From contig NC_053036.3 in the NCBI RefSeq assembly GCF_002575655.3, positions 156,526,627 through 156,590,626 of the forward strand: a DNA stretch of 64,000 nucleotides, written 5' to 3'. The position numbers were made by a program, and so were the translations under genes. Below, piece after piece: positions 54,447 through 64,000 of this stretch (within the stretch, counting starts at the first letter, position 1; each line of letters opens with the position of its first letter). A model generated the notes under the pieces. It made no database searches. It had not been told where the DNA came from and was given only the letters and a program-made list of their open reading frames with translations. This DNA comes from Aegilops tauschii subsp. strangulata (taxonomy: Eukaryota; Streptophyta; Magnoliopsida; Poales; Poaceae).

Positions 54447-57400
54447 AGCTTACTAATGGCGCACCCCGCAGCGGTGCGCCATTTGTATGTTTTTTTAGAT
54501 AGCAATGGCGCACCCTTATTTTTCGTAAATGGAGTTCTTCTCTTGAACGGACGTCCTTTAGGTAGGGTGGTCCTGCTTCTTCTTGTGGTGTATGCTGATA
54601 CTTCATCGTCGTCGTCATGTTCCATCTTCGGGTCGCCGTACTTGTCGAAGTCTTGCTCATTGGCGACTCCATCCATTCCGATGATCTTCCTTTTGCCTCT
54701 CCTCACGACAACACGACTGGGCTTTGACGGGTCGGTAATGAAGAAGCATTGGTCCACTTGGGAAGCCAGTACCCATTGCTCATTTTTCGCGGTGACGTTC
54801 GCGCCTGCGGTCTTGGATTTGGCTTTGGGTATAACCATGGTGGTGAAATACCGGTCTTCTTTTATGACGCTCTTGGCCCATCTTCTCTCCAGCGTAGCTC
54901 AGCTCCCAGATTTCCTCGATCCTTCCGTAGTATCTGTCCTTGTCGTTACTGGTGTAGGATTCCATCGTTACCCCGGAGTTCTGATAACCATCGCTCTTCA
55001 TGTCCTTGTCCTCGGTGTAGAATGTGTAGCCGTTGATATCGTACGCCTCATACGTCATCAGGTTGTGCTCGGCGCCCTGTGACAAGGCGAATTTGAGTTG
55101 TTCTTCCGCGAAAGAATCCTCATGTAAAGGGTACGACAGAAGCTTCTGCTTGAACCAACGCGTGAAACATGAGTTGTGCTCTTTGATTATATCTCCGTCC
55201 GTCCTCTGTTGGCCTCGGTCATTGTACGTCTTCTCAATAAAGGTTTTGTGCTCTACCACCCAAGGATCGACCATGTCTATGTGTTGTAGCGCGACTAGGT
55301 TTGCTCTTTCAAAGTCGGCGAGTCTACCCTCGAAGTCGACATGCATTTCGCGGCGACCCTCACGGTGACCCCATCCAGCGAGCCTGCCGAGGTGCCTGTT
55401 GACGGGCAGACCAACGGGGTTCTCGATGCCTAGATAATTCGTGCAGTAGGAGATACACTCTTCGGTCAGAAAGCCCCTGGCTATGCTTCCCTCTGGACGT
55501 GCCATGTTGCGAACGTATCCTTTGATGACACCATTCATCCTTTCAAACGGCATCATGCTGTGCAGGAACGTCGGCCCGAGTTGGATGATATCCTCCATGA
55601 TATGGACCAGCAGATGCACCATAACGTCGAAGAATGCGCGCGGGGAGTACATCTCAAGCTCGCATAGTATCACCACAATCTCTTCCTGTAGCCTTCTGAG
55701 TTGCCTCACACCAACCGACTTCCGAGAGATGACGTCGAAAAAGTTGCATAGGCCAAATAGCGTTTCACGGACTTGCGCGTCCATGATCCCACGGATTGCA
55801 ACTGGAAGTATCTGCGTCATCAGCACATGACAGACATGAGACTTCATCCCGCTGAACTTCTGCTTCGCTGGGTCTAGGTATCTGCTTATCTTCCCCGCAT
55901 AACCGTAAGGAAGTTTTACTCCTACGAGGCAGGTGAAAAGCTGATCGATCTCCTCCTGACTTAGAGTGAAGCACGCGGGAGGGTAGTCATTTCCGGTCTT
56001 CTTGGCCTTTTTGCCTTTGCGACGACTTTCCGTGTCCTGCTTCGCCTCATCATCATCATCATTAGCGTGAAGCTCCTCCCTGATGCCCATTGATTTCAAG
56101 TCTGCCCTTGCTTTCGGCCCATCTTTGTTCCTCTCTGGCATGTTGAGCAGGGTACCAAGCAGACTCTCGCACACGTTCTTCGTGATATGCAAGACATCAA
56201 GGCTGTGAGGCACATGGTGGATCTTCCAGTACGGCAAGTCCTAGAAAATAGACCTCGTTTTCCATACCTTCAGCAGCGGCTCTGGCGCCTTTCGCTTCTT
56301 TCCCAGCTCTGGCGCCTTTTGCTTCTTTCCCGGTAGTGGGCAATCTTTCCAATTTTTCAACAGCTCGTCTATTTCCTCGCCGCTCCTCGTACGCGAGCGT
56401 CTTCGGGGTTTGGTTTCACCATCGAACAGATCCTTGTGTTTCCTCCACGGGTCATCGTCGCGAAGCCACCTTCGATGTCCCATGAACACGGTTTTCGAAG
56501 ACCCGGGATCTCTATCTAGCTGGCGATACGTTGTGTCATTCATGCACCTGACGCATCCAGAAAATCCGTGGACCACCTACCCCGCGAGATATCCGTAACC
56601 GAGATAGTCGTGCACCGTCGTGAGCAGTGCGGCTCTCATAGGGAAATATTCTTTCTCTGCGGCGTCCCACGTATTGGCTGGCGTTTTCCACAGCGTGTCT
56701 AGCTCCTCTTTCAGTAGCCCCAGATACAGATTGATGTCGTTCCCTGGTTGTTTCGGCCCTTCAATTAGCATACTCATGTGAATGTACTTCCTCTTCATGC
56801 ACAACCAGGGGGGAAGGTTGTACATCCACACAAACACAGGCCAGGTGCTATGTGTGCTTCTCTGGCTGCCAAACGGATTGAGTCCATCGGTGCTCGTGCC
56901 CAGCACGATGTTCCTTGGATCCTTCCCAAATTCTGGGTGTTCGAAGTTCAACGCTTGCCACTGGCTCCCATCCTTAGGGTGACTTAGCATCTTGTCTTTT
57001 TTATTTATCTCCGGATCATTTGCGTCATCTTCTCGCTTCTTCTCCTCCCTATCCGCGTGCCAACACAGGAGCTTTGCTACCTTAGGGTCCACGAAATACT
57101 GCTGCAGACGAGGAGTGATCGGAAAGTACCACACCACTTTTCGAGGAGCTTTCTTCCTCTTCTTGTATCGAGTGACGCCGCACACCGGACATATGGTAGA
57201 CTCCGCGTGCTCGTCCCGATAAATGATGCAATTGTTCATGCACACATGGTATTTCACGTGCGGTAAATCCAGAGGACACACGATTTTCTTCGCCTCCTCG
57301 AAACTGGTCGGGCACTTGTTTCCCTTGGGAAGACGTTCGTGCCAGAATGACATGTTCTCGTCGAAGCATGCATCGGTCATTTTGTGTTTTACCTTCATCT

Positions 57401-58025
57401 CCAGAGCCATGAGCGTTACTTTCAGGCGGGTATCCTTGGGCCTGCATCCTTCATACAATGGAGTAACCGCGTCTATCTCCAGTTGATCCAGCTTGGCTTT
57501 CTCTCGGGCGGCAGCTCTTGCGTTATCTGTCTGCTTGACAAGCAGCTCTTGAATATGAGGGTCCTGCACCCAGCCCATCGATGGTCCATCGTCGTCTGCT
57601 CCGCCGGCATCTTCATCTTCATGATCATGCCCTTCGTCTGCTCCGGCATCTTCCTCATCATCATGTCCGGCATCTTCTACATGATGACTGTGTACAGCAT
57701 CACCGTCGTGATCATGTCCTGGAGATTCTTCATCTTCTCGCCCGCCCGAGCCGCGGTGGTTGTCTTGCTGCCCTTCCTCATTTCTTGCCCGGCCCCCATG
57801 GACGACTTCATAGTCATCTTCATCACCTTGCCACCGATAGCCATCCATGAAACCACGCAAGAGCAGGTGGTCCCGCACCTGCCCGGAATCCGGGTCCGCA
57901 ATAAGGCTCTTCAGCTTGCATCTTCGACACGGACATCTTATCTCCGTCTCGTTCTTTTGAAGCATATCGGCCTTTGTGGAGCTCAAAAACCTATTCACGA
58001 TGCCTTCGGTCATCGTGCGAACCAT
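54434..58025 (-). pseudogene. CACTA TNP2-type transposase
   Basis: The start is the ATG at 58025 (MVRTMTEGIVNRFLSSTK), right after a plausible acceptor (CCGCAG) in the 5' UTR. Segment one to 56580 has the N-terminal Cys-rich transposase-associated domain (CPCRRCKLKS), an acidic/His-rich spacer, and the Transposase_21 core (CPVCGVTRY, VVWYFPITPRLQQYF, LGTSTDGLNPFGSQRS, KQPGNDINLYLGLLKEEL). TAG 56577-56579 replaces an expected Gln codon in LAG-VVHGFSGCVRC; TAG 56241-56243 replaces Trp before DLPYWKIHH. The C-terminal half (56237-54780) has the DUF4218-like MMPFERMNGVIKGYVRN and DUF4216-like regions. Near 54885 an extra base shifts the frame into 54838-54434 (WVLASQVDQCFFI, RGKRKIIGM). TNP2 is the endonuclease/joining transposase that cuts at the CACTA ends. 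Confidence 0.88.
54447..54520. repeat. Internal copy of the CACTA subterminal repeat
   Basis: ACTAATGGCGCACC faces GGTGCGCCATTTGTA, followed by AATGGCGCACCC, so the terminal hairpin module also occurs 4.4 kb from the right end, directly at the 3' end of the transposase frame. Confidence 0.7.
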
Positions 58026-58506
58026 GGTCGCCTGCGGGGTAGAGCAAAACGATATTTTAGAACCAAGAAAAAATTTGGCATGACTTTCCCTAAAAATTGG
58101 ACCAAAAAGAATGCATAGTGCCAAAATTCTCGCCGAAACGGAAATGAATCAACATTCCGGCAAAATATTGGCAACTATCGCATTTCAAATACCGGTATCT
58201 GCAAACACAAACATATATGCAACACCACAAACATATGCAACACCACAAACATACATAGATCTAGCTAGGCCATAAAAAGTGCATGTGCACGTTGTTGGAG
58301 GGAGAACAACATTAAGATAGCTTCCCCCTTACTTACCTATCAAAAAAAGGTAATTTAACCACTTAATTTGGATGAATCTATGGTACAAATGAGGTGAGGA
58401 GGAGGAGGCAGCCGAGACAAGCTTGGAGGAGGAGGTGGAGAGAATGAAGTGGGGAAAGTGAGTGGGTAGGTGTGGCTGTCCAAAATATCTAGCTGGTCCC
58501 AGGTTA
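58026..58506 (-). other. Upstream/5' UTR region of TNP2
   Basis: Contains the end of a probable leader intron and, near 58075-58160, a partial match to the 51830-51930 module (GGCATGACTTT, then CGCCGAAACGG, then CAACATTCCGGCAAA), so the two CACTA genes have related upstream segments. No gene seen. Confidence 0.45.
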
Positions 58507-58890
58507 CTAATGGCGCACCGCCAGCAGGTGCGCCATTAGTAACCCTGGTTACTAATGGCGCACCTGCTGGTGGTGCGCCAGTAGTAGTTTTGCAAAAAAA
58601 TAAAAAAAAAATATAAACTAATGGCGCAATTACTAGTTTAAACTAGTAATGGCGCACTATACCCTGGTGCGCCATTAGTAGTTTCGCAAAAAAAAATATA
58701 GTAGTGGCGCACTATGTGGCTGGTACGCCATTAGTATGTTTGGAAAAATAATAATAAAAAATTTGTTACTAGTGGCGCTCCGTGTGTCTGGTGCGCCATT
58801 AGTGTCTTTCACACTAATGGCGCACCAGCACATTGTGCGCCACTGCTATATAGTAGTGACGCACCACATGTCTGGTGCACCATTAGTGGC
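58507..58890. repeat. CACTA right subterminal hairpin array
   Basis: Several inverted pairs of ACTAATGGCGCACC and GGTGCGCCATTAGT units, spaced by A/T-rich linkers (AAAAAAATA), mirror the left end. Confidence 0.85.
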
Positions 58891-58901
58891 CATTTCATCT
58901 A

Positions 58902-58921
58902 TAGCCCTTTTCCTAGTAGTG
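58902..58921 (-). repeat. CACTA right terminal inverted repeat
   Basis: TAGCCCTTTTCCTAGTAGTG, the inverted copy of 28224-28243 with one mismatch. GCT (58922-58924) follows. Confidence 0.93.
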
Positions 58922-59183
58922 GCTGTTTTAACCTTCAACAAGGACCGGGCGTATTCAAACTCGATTCAACTAAAGTTGGAGAAACAGACACCCACTAGCC
59001 ACCTGTGTGAGAAGCACGTCGATAGAACCAGTCTCATGAACGCAGTCATGTAATGTCGGTCTGGGCGCTTCATCCAACAATACTGCCGAATCAAAGTAAG
59101 ACGTTGCTGGTAAGCAGTATGACTATTATCGCCCACAACTCTTTGTGTTCTACTCGTGCATATAACATGTACGCATAGACCTG
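58922..59183 (-). other. Angela-2 leader, LTR-proximal part
   Basis: Continues the leader interrupted at 28223 (GTTTTAACCTTCAACAAGGAC). 58922-58924 is the right GCT target copy of the CACTA. Noncoding. Confidence 0.82.
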
Positions 59184-59196
59184 GCTCGGATGCCAC
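59184..59196 (-). other. Angela-2 primer-binding site
   Basis: The minus strand reads GTGGCATCCGAGC directly next to the 5' LTR, a decayed form of the tRNA-Met site TGGTATCAGAGC. Confidence 0.75.
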
Positions 59197-60802
59197 TGTT
59201 GGGGAACGCAATATTTCAAAAAAAAATCCTATGATCACACAAGATCTATCTAGGAGATGCATTGTAACGAGCGGGGAGAGTGTGTCCACGTACCCTCGTA
59301 GACTGAAAGCGGAAGCATTTAGTAACGCGGTTGATGTAGTCGAACGTCTTCGCGATCCAACCGATCCAAGCACCAAACGTACGGCACCTCCGAGTTCAGC
59401 ACACATTCAGCTTGATGACGTCCCTCGAGCTCTTGATCCAGTTGAGGCCGAGGGACAGTTCCGCGACAGTGACGATGAAGTTACCGGCGCAGGGCTTCGC
59501 CTAAGCACTACGACGATATGATCGAGGTGTGTAACTATGAAGGGGGGCACCGCACATGGTTAAGAGAAACTTGTGTGTTCTAGGGTGCCCCCTGCCCCCG
59601 TATATAAAGGAGGGGAGGGGGAGGCCGGCCGGCCCTGTAGGACGCGCCAGGAGGAGGGAGTCCTACTAGGACTCCATGTCATAGTAGGATTCCACCTGGA
59701 GGAAAGGGGGAAGAAGGAAGGGAGAGGAGGAATGGAAGGAAAGGGGGGCGCCGCCCCCTTCCCCTAGTCCAATTCGGACCCAAGGGGGTGGGGCGGCCAT
59801 CCCCTTGTGGCCTCTCCTCTCTCCCCACTAAGGCCATCAAGGCCCATTAGTTCCCCTGGGGGGTTCCCACAACCCTCCGGCACTCCGATAATTATCCGGT
59901 ACCTCTCAGAACTCATCCGGTGACCGAATAACATCCAATATATCAATATTTATGTCTCGGCCATTTCAAGACTCCTCGTCATGTCCGTGATCTCATCCGG
60001 GACTCCGAACAAACATCGGTCATCAAGTCACATAACTCATAATACAAATCGTCATCGAACGTTAAGCGTGCGGACCCTACGGGTTCGAGAACTATGTAGA
60101 CATGACCGAGACATATCTCCGGTCAATAACCAATAGCGGAACCTGGATGCTCATATTGGCTCCTACATATTGTACGAAGATCTTTATTGGTCAAACCGCA
60201 TAACAACATACGTTGTTCCCTTTGTCATCGGTATGTTACTTGCCCGAGATTCGATCGTCGGTATCATCATACCTAGTTCAATCTCGTTACCGACAAGTCT
60301 CTTTACTTGTTCCGTAATGCATCATCCCACAACTAACTCATTAGTCACATTGCTTGCAAGGCTTATAGTGATGTGCATTACCGAGAGGGCCCAGAGATAC
60401 CTCTCGGAAACACGGAGTGACAAATCCTAATCTCGATCTATGCCAACTCAACAAACACCATCGGAGACACCTGTAGATCATCTTTATAATCACCCAATTA
60501 CGTTGTGACGTTTGATAGCACACTAAGTGTTCCTCCGGTATTCGGGAGTTGCATAATCTCATACTCATAGGAACATGTATAAGTCATGAAGAAAGCAATA
60601 GCAATAAACTAAACAATCATATTACTAAGCTAACGGATGGGTCTTGTCCATCACATCATTCTCTAATGATGTGATCCCATTCATTAAATGACAACAGATG
60701 TCTATGGCTAGTAAAATTAACCATCTTTGATTAACGAGCTAGTCAAGTAGAGGCATACTAGGGACACTCTGTTTGTCTATGTATTCACACATGTACTAAG
60801 TT
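59197..60802 (-). repeat. Angela-2 5' LTR, truncated by a Maximus insertion
   Basis: Nearly the same sequence as 21539-23156, from TGTTGGGGAACG to ATGTACTAAGTT. The last roughly 105 bases of the LTR, present at 23162-23266, are displaced beyond the window by the Maximus element. Confidence 0.9.
59600..59608 (-). promoter_or_regulatory. TATA box of the Angela-2 5' LTR
   Basis: The minus strand reads TTTATATAC, followed by a GC-rich leader; the same occurs at 21959-21967 in the 3' LTR. Confidence 0.45.
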
Positions 60803-62458
60803 TGAAAGTGCAACTATCCCTGGGTGGTTTTGGTAATTACTAACAACATATAGCTCATTGAGCTAATGCTATCTCAAGATAAATATTTCAGGAAAGCTCA
60901 ATGATTGGCATGGCATGGATGAGGAATGTGGACCCCTCAAAATGCTAAGGACACATGTTGGGTCAAGCTCAAGACTCTACAGTTTACTTTAGTGATCCAA
61001 GATCACATTGAGTCCATAGGAAAAGCCAATACTATTAAAAGGGGATGAGGTGTTGCTTAATGAGGTTCTTGCTCAAAATGCTTTGTGATATGCTCCAAAA
61101 TTCTCAACCACTTACTCATATCCACATATGTCCCAAACCAAAAGTCAAACTCAGCCCTACCAAAACTTTCTATTCGGCGCCACCGAGTTCTGTTGACATA
61201 GCCATTGCCACAAACCCTAGTCACTTCGGTCTCACCGATAGGGATCTCGGTCTCATCGAGATGGGATTGCAAACTCTCTGTTTCCCTTCGTAACGTTTCG
61301 GTCTAACCGAGATGAGCGATCGGTCCCACCGAGTTTGCAATGCAAACTCTCTATTTCCCCTTGGCAACGTTTCGGTCCAACCGAAATGAGCGAATCGGTC
61401 CCACCGAGTTTGCCTGACCAACTCTCTGTTTGCTTATTACCAAAATCGGTCCCATCGAGTTTGTGTAATCGGTCTCACCGAGATTACGTTATGCCCTAAC
61501 CCTAATGAAATCGGTCCCACCGAGTTGACATGTCGGTCCCACCAAAATGCCTAACGGTCACATTATGAACTAAATCGGTCTGACCGAGTTTTCTGATTCG
61601 GTCCCACCGAGTTTGGTAAATTGTGTGTAACAGTTAGATTTTGTGTGGAGGCTATATATACCCCTCCACCCACTCTTTATTCATGGAGAGAGCCATCAGA
61701 ACATGCCTACACTTCCAACATACATTTTCTAAGAGAGAACCACCTACACTTGTGTTGAGGTCAAGATATTCCATTCCAACCACATAAATCTTGATCTCTA
61801 GCCTTCCCCAAGTTGCTTTCCACTCAAATCATCTTTCCACCAAATCCAATCCTATGAGAGAGAGTTGAGTGTTGGGGAGACTATCATTTGAAGCACAAGA
61901 GCAAGGAGTTCATCATCAACACACCGTCTATTACCTTTTGGAGAGTGGTGTCTCCTAGATTGGTTAGGTGTCACTTGGGAGCCTCCGTCAAGATTGTGGA
62001 GTTGAACCAAGCAGTTTGTATGGGCAAGGAGATCGCCTACTTCGTGAAGATCTACCCTAGTGAGGCAAGTCCTTCGTGGGCGATGGCCATGGTGGGATAG
62101 ACAAGGTTGCTTCTTTGTGGACCCTTCGTGGGTGGAGCCCTCCGTGGACTCGCGCAATCGTTACCCTTCGTGGGTTGAAGTCTCCATCAACGTGGATGTA
62201 CGATAGCACCACCTATCGGAACCATGCCAAAAATCTCCGTGTCTACATTGTGTTTGCTCCCTCAAACTCCTCCCTTTACCTTCATATGCAATTGTTTTAC
62301 ATTCCGCTGGTATACTCTTAGAATTGCATGTGTAGGTTGATTACTTGACTTGTGCTAAGTTGTTAAAATCTGCCAGGACTTGAAATTGGGAAAAGGCTAG
62401 ATTATTATTTGGTCAAGTAGTCTAATCACCCCCCTCTAGATATACTTTCGATCCTACA
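60803..62458 (+). repeat. Maximus 5' LTR (1656 bp)
   Basis: Starts TGAAAGTGCAACTATCCC, ends TCGATCCTACA. It holds the palindrome array and a TATA box; 61625-62225 is close to identical to 7080-7670 of the other Sirevirus, while both ends of the LTR diverge. Confidence 0.88.
61220..61615 (+). promoter_or_regulatory. Palindrome array in the Maximus LTR
   Basis: About twelve CGGTCNNACCGA-like units upstream of the TATA box at 61663-61670, as in the Sirevirus at 6340. Confidence 0.65.
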
Positions 62459-62460
62459 AA

Positions 62461-62472
62461 TGGTATCAGAGC
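62461..62472 (+). other. Maximus primer-binding site
   Basis: TGGTATCAGAGC two bases after the LTR; initiator-tRNA-Met type. Confidence 0.9.
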
Positions 62473-62543
62473 TTTGGTCTCCATTTGCCTTGATTGCCAT
62501 AGCTTTTGGTGATCATAGCCTTGGTTTCACAACCTAGGAGAGT

Positions 62544-64000
62544 ATGGCGTCTAGCGAGGGAAATTACCATCGTAGAGGTCCTTACTTTGATGGTACTAAT
62601 TTTGCTAGTTGGAAGCATAAGATGAAAATGCATATTCTTGGACATAACCCCGCCGTTTGGGCTATTGTGTGTATTGGCTTGCAAGGTGAATTCTTTGATG
62701 GGAGAGAACTGAACCGTGAAGCTACCGCAGAAGAGTTGAAGATGCTGCAATACAATGCTCAAGCTTGTGATATTCTCTTCAACGGATTGTGCCCCAAAGA
62801 ATTCAACAAAATCAGCCGTGTTGAGAATGCAAAGGAAAATTGGGATTCTTTGATTGATATGCACGAAGGTACCGACTCCGTCAAGGAATCCAAATTGGAT
62901 GTGCTTAAAAGTCAGCTTGACAAGTTCAAAATGAAGGATGGTGAAGGTGTCTGAGATGTACTCTAGGCTTGCTCTCATCACAAATGAGATTGCCGGCTTA
63001 GGAAGTGAAGAGATGACCGACAAATTCATAATCAAGAAGATCCTAAGAGCCTTGGATGGAAAATATGATACCGTGTGCACATTGATCCAAATGATGCCCA
63101 ATTACAAAGATCTCAAGCCAATGGAAGTCATTGGAAGAATTGTTGCTCATGAGATGTCACTTAAGGATAAGGAAGAGCTCCACAACAAGTCAAGTGGTGC
63201 TTACAAAGCCTCATGTGATGCTCCCACATCATCAAGTGAGAAACAAACCTTTAATGAAGAATTGAGCCTAATGGTGAAGAACTTCAACAAGTTCTACGAG
63301 AGTAGAAGCAATGAGAGAAGTTCCAAGTCAAGGTCCTACAATGACAAAAGATCTTCAAGTCGTCAACGAAATTGCCACCATTGTGGAAGACCCGGACACT
63401 ACACCACTGAGTGTACGACTCCCTACAAAAGAAGAGAAGATTCTCCCAAAAGGAGTAGGAGAGAAGAATCACCACCAAGAGAGAGAAGGAGTAGAGATGA
63501 TCGGTATGAATGAAGACCCTCTCGAAGAAGCAAGGATTCGGAAAGGAAGGACAAATCATCAAAGAGCTACACAAAACGAAGACATCAAGCTCATGTTGGT
63601 GTATGGATATCCGGCTCCGACTCCGACCATCACTCCGAAAGAAGTTATCACTCCGACTCCGAATATATTCAAGATGAAGGTGTTGCCGGCCTAGCACTTG
63701 TGTCAACCAACTCCTACGACATATTTGACTCACCAAATGAAGGAATTGGAAGATGCTTCATGGCTAAAGGCCCAAAGGTATCACACCCCGAGTATGTTGA
63801 TTTCAATAGTGATGAAGATGATTTGCTAGGAGATGATGATTTACTTGTTGACAACTCTAGTTATGAAAACTATGATGAACTTGCTATTAATCATGCTAAT
63901 CAAGATAAAACGAATGACGATGATAAGAAGGAGATTGAGCATCTAACTAAAGAACTAAACACTCTTAAGTTAGCTCATGAAACTACCTTGGAAGATCATT
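62544..64000 (+). pseudogene. Maximus gag (partial, with frameshift and stop)
   Basis: The ATG at 62544 opens a 130-residue N-terminal gag segment (GPYFDGTNFASWKHKMKMHI, NAKENWDSLIDMHEG). A one-base deletion near 62945 shifts into the next frame (SEMYSRLALITNEIAGLGSE, PNYKDLKPMEVIGRIVAHEM). That frame leads to a Ser/Arg/Lys-rich stretch with zinc knuckle CHHCGRPGHYTTEC (about 63376-63417). TGA at 63511-63513 is in frame; coding continues (GVAGLALVSTNSYDIFD, GRCFMAKG, acidic run, KKEIEHLTKELNTLKLAHE coiled coil) to the window edge without further stops. A long gag with a coiled coil after the knuckle is typical of Sireviruses. Confidence 0.87.

Larger units (their letters stand above)
28224..58921 (-). 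mobile_element. Giant CACTA (En/Spm) transposon, 30,698 bp including nested insertions
   Basis: The ends are CACTACTAGGAAAAGG on the left and its inverted copy on the right, matching at 19 of 20 bases, with GCT duplicated outside. Both ends carry dense hairpin-forming subterminal repeats around TAATGGCGCACC. The coding strand is minus: TNP2-type transposase, TNPA/Ptta-like gene running into a Ulp1-like domain, then an RNase H1 hybrid-binding-domain gene near the left end. Subtracting Tat-1 (30482-48929) leaves about 12.3 kb, a normal size for Triticeae CACTAs. TNP2 has stops and a frameshift, so the copy is probably not autonomous. Confidence 0.95.
21539..60802 (-). mobile_element. Angela-2: Angela/BARE-type Copia element, minus strand, split by a CACTA element
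   Basis: From right to left: 5' LTR (60802-59197, truncated by a Maximus insertion), primer site, leader (59183-58922 and 28223-27262), gag, protease, integrase, RT, RNase H (27261-23300), polypurine tract and 3' LTR (23266-21539). The leader is interrupted by the CACTA at 28224-58921 with GCT on both sides; removal rejoins a continuous Angela leader. The left flank GATTT (21534-21538) would be one target copy. Gene order PR-IN-RT-RH and the LTR sequence identify Angela/BARE. Several frameshifts and stops disable it. Confidence 0.9.
60803..64000 (+). mobile_element. Maximus-type Sirevirus, 5' part (runs off the right edge)
   Basis: A 1656-bp 5' LTR, primer site and most of gag. The left flank AAGTT (60798-60802) is the expected left target copy; the intact Angela-2 3' LTR reads AAGTT then TCTGG at that place. 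LTR and gag features are those of Maximus/SIRE-lineage Copia elements. Confidence 0.88.

Noticed and set aside
57384..58118. 244-residue plus-strand frame with hydrophobic stretches opposite TNP2
   Set aside because: It is the antisense of the acidic/His-rich spacer of the transposase; the hydrophobicity is a by-product of reverse-reading Asp/His codons.
1..64000. tRNA, rRNA or an intact host gene
   Set aside because: No cloverleaf-like or rRNA segment was recognised apart from tRNA-complementary primer sites, and every gene with a recognisable domain belongs to a transposable element.

Overview
This is a block of large-genome grass DNA, almost certainly Triticeae (wheat, Aegilops or barley relatives). 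The repeats have the structure and sequence of well-known Triticeae families: Angela/BARE-type Copia, Maximus-type Sirevirus, an Athila-lineage Gypsy of Sabrina/WHAM type, Tat-lineage Gypsy, a Sukkula solo LTR and giant CACTA transposons. I find no host gene with a complete coding sequence, no rRNA or tRNA, and no prokaryotic system. Every recognisable coding region belongs to a transposable element, and nearly all are broken by stops or frameshifts.

The layout is a nest of insertions. (1) An Angela-type Copia (call it Angela-1) is represented by its 3' LTR (1679-3370, minus strand) and a small internal remnant (to 3666). A CACTA-like element whose end lies at 1678 sits in that LTR. (2) An Athila-lineage Gypsy (minus strand) was inserted at 3667 and runs to 20651. 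It is interrupted by a complete 9.0 kb Sirevirus (6340-15375, plus strand, target duplication ACTTC). (3) A Tat-lineage Gypsy (Tat-2, plus strand) interrupts the Athila at 20652, and only its 5' LTR and gag start are visible. (4) Angela-2 (minus strand) interrupts Tat-2 at 21539. Its 3' LTR, pol, gag and part of the leader occupy 21539-28223; the rest of its leader and its 5' LTR lie 30.7 kb away at 58922-60802. (5) The gap is filled by one CACTA transposon, 28224-58921, with matching 20-bp ends and a GCT target duplication. (6) Inside the CACTA second gene sits a complete Tat-lineage Gypsy (Tat-1, 30482-48929). (7) Inside Tat-1's reverse-strand gene sits a 4.5 kb Sukkula solo LTR (41585-46097). 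At the right edge a Maximus-type Sirevirus (60803 to the window end) cuts the Angela-2 5' LTR. The longest chain is seven elements deep.

How the genes relate: the CACTA reads on the minus strand. A TNP2-type transposase (58025-54434) comes first, then a TNPA/Ptta-like gene that continues into a Ulp1-like protease domain (51330 to 29286, split by Tat-1), then a small RNase H1 hybrid-binding-domain protein with a C-terminal membrane segment (29040-28786). Tat-1 carries gag-pol on the plus strand, with an additional RNase H, and a reverse-strand multi-exon gene with its own TATA box between pol and the 3' LTR. Many in-frame stops in Tat-1 and the CACTA are TAG at former CAG/CTG sites, as expected from deamination of CHG-methylated cytosines in silenced chromatin.
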